Source: AP-15 sp036008325
Lineage (GTDB): Bacteria > Pseudomonadota > Alphaproteobacteria > ATCC43930 > CGMCC-115725
Assembly (NCBI GenBank): GCA_036008325.1
Contig: DASYNW010000031.1
Span: 1 to 6,690 of the forward strand
Length of the DNA: 6,690 bases
Direction of reading: 5' to 3'
Shown here one piece after another: positions 6,202 through 6,690 of this stretch. A model generated the notes under the pieces. That model searched no databases. It saw nothing but the letters and a program-made list of their open reading frames with translations, and was not told where the DNA came from. A program made the translations under genes and the position numbers. Numbering within the stretch: the first letter of the stretch is position 1; the number at the start of each line of letters is the position of its first letter.

Positions 6202-6690
6202 ATGCGAGCGGGTTGGGCAAGAGAGCTTTTGGCCGCGCTCCTGATCGCCGCCGCCGCGGCACTAGCCTGTTCACCGGCGATGGCGAGAAACGATACGCCG
6301 CGCACCGATACGCCGCATGCCGGGCGCTGGCAGTGGCTGGCGCATACCTACTGGTACGTGCCGAGAGCTAATCTTCTGGCGCTGGCGTCGAGCCCGGCGC
6401 GCAGGACCCCGGCGCCGGTTTCCGACCAGACCGTCTATTACATTTCGAATTACGCAGACGGATATTTCTGGGGAACCACGGCGGTGTCCTATACGCGGCC
6501 GGGCGGATCGGCGGCATCCGCTCAGGTTTCGTGCCTGCAGCTCGTCGGATCGGTCACGCCCGAGGGCGACGTGCATCTGACCTTTACCCCGCTTTCTGCA
6601 AAGCCGGCGTCCTCCAGCGGTTCGGATTCTGAGCCGACCGTCGGCTTCGGCACGATGACCAGGCAATGGTCCGAGTGGACCATGGAAAAT
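6202..6690 (+). CDS. Unrecognised secreted protein (first 163 codons, cut by window edge)
   Basis: The reading frame is open from the ATG at 6202 to the right edge. It opens with a signal peptide: Arg-containing n-region, an Ala/Leu-rich core (about 9-22) and a likely signal peptidase I site after Ala28 (SPAMA then RND). Cys23 (ALACS) does not make a good lipobox because Ala, not Leu, is at -3. The mature part is rich in aromatic residues: RWQWLAHTYWYVP (42-54), then DQTVYYISNYADGYFWGTTA (75-94), a Ser/Gly/Ala stretch, a single Cys (SCLQLVGSVTPEG) and a Ser-rich linker (136-145). The short strands look beta-rich. I do not recognise a domain or enzyme motif. It is divergent from the lipoprotein gene and has its own ribosome site. 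Probably periplasmic or exported. Confidence 0.75.
   Translation, partial: MRAGWARELLAALLIAAAAALACSPAMARNDTPRTDTPHAGRWQWLAHTYWYVPRANLLALASSPARRTPAPVSDQTVYYISNYADGYFWGTTAVSYTRPGGSAASAQVSCLQLVGSVTPEGDVHLTFTPLSAKPASSSGSDSEPTVGFGTMTRQWSEWTMEN
6291..6316 (+). repeat. Short direct repeat within the secreted-protein gene
   Basis: CGATACGCCGC occurs twice, at 6291-6301 and 6306-6316, a period of 15 bases. It encodes two copies of a five-residue unit, DTPRT and DTPHA, directly after the predicted signal cleavage site. It is likely a small in-frame duplication in a flexible segment. Confidence 0.6.

Noticed and set aside
6223..6270. Lipoprotein reading of the secreted protein (Cys23 in ALACS)
   Set aside because: Position -3 is Ala rather than Leu/Val/Ile, and a good signal peptidase I site (AMA) follows a few residues later.

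Overview
The window is GC-rich bacterial DNA with strong third-position G/C bias. It carries a palindromic repeat of a type common in Alphaproteobacteria (core tgtcattgcgag). Together with a family III CoA-transferase, an amidase and small metabolic enzymes, this suggests a metabolically versatile soil or water alphaproteobacterium. The genus cannot be fixed from the sequence. All assignments below come from reading the sequence, with no database search.

Layout, left to right. (1) Bases 1-934, minus strand: the N-terminal 311 codons of an amidase-signature hydrolase, cut by the left edge. (2) Bases 935-1335: a 401-bp divergent intergenic region with a 94-bp imperfect palindrome (1011-1104) and a candidate sigma-70 promoter for the next gene. 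(3) Bases 1336-3948, plus strand: an 870-residue protein made of two CaiB/BaiF (family III) CoA-transferase domains in tandem. The second domain keeps the catalytic Asp (D634); the first has Tyr196 at the aligned position. (4) Bases 3964-6075, minus strand, convergent with the CoA-transferase: four closely spaced genes, transcribed in the order small lipoprotein, Nudix hydrolase, VOC-family protein, then an extended SDR resembling D-erythronate dehydrogenase (DenD). (5) Bases 6076-6201: a short divergent intergenic region with a perfect 7-bp inverted repeat around a -10-like hexamer. (6) Bases 6202-6690, plus strand: the start of an unrecognised secreted protein, cut by the right edge.

The amidase and the CoA-transferase diverge from one intergenic region and could be linked, with an amide hydrolysed to an acid that is then exchanged onto CoA. 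That link is inference only. The four minus-strand genes have gaps of 13, 62 and 54 bases and look co-transcribed. Their products (envelope lipoprotein, nucleotide hydrolase, metal-dependent VOC enzyme, sugar-acid dehydrogenase) do not form a pathway I recognise.

I see no mobile element, CRISPR array, tRNA or rRNA, and no clearly novel multi-gene system. The most unusual items are the fused CoA-transferase with one degenerate active site, the 50-codon lipoprotein gene just ahead of the Nudix gene, and the unrecognised secreted protein at the right edge.
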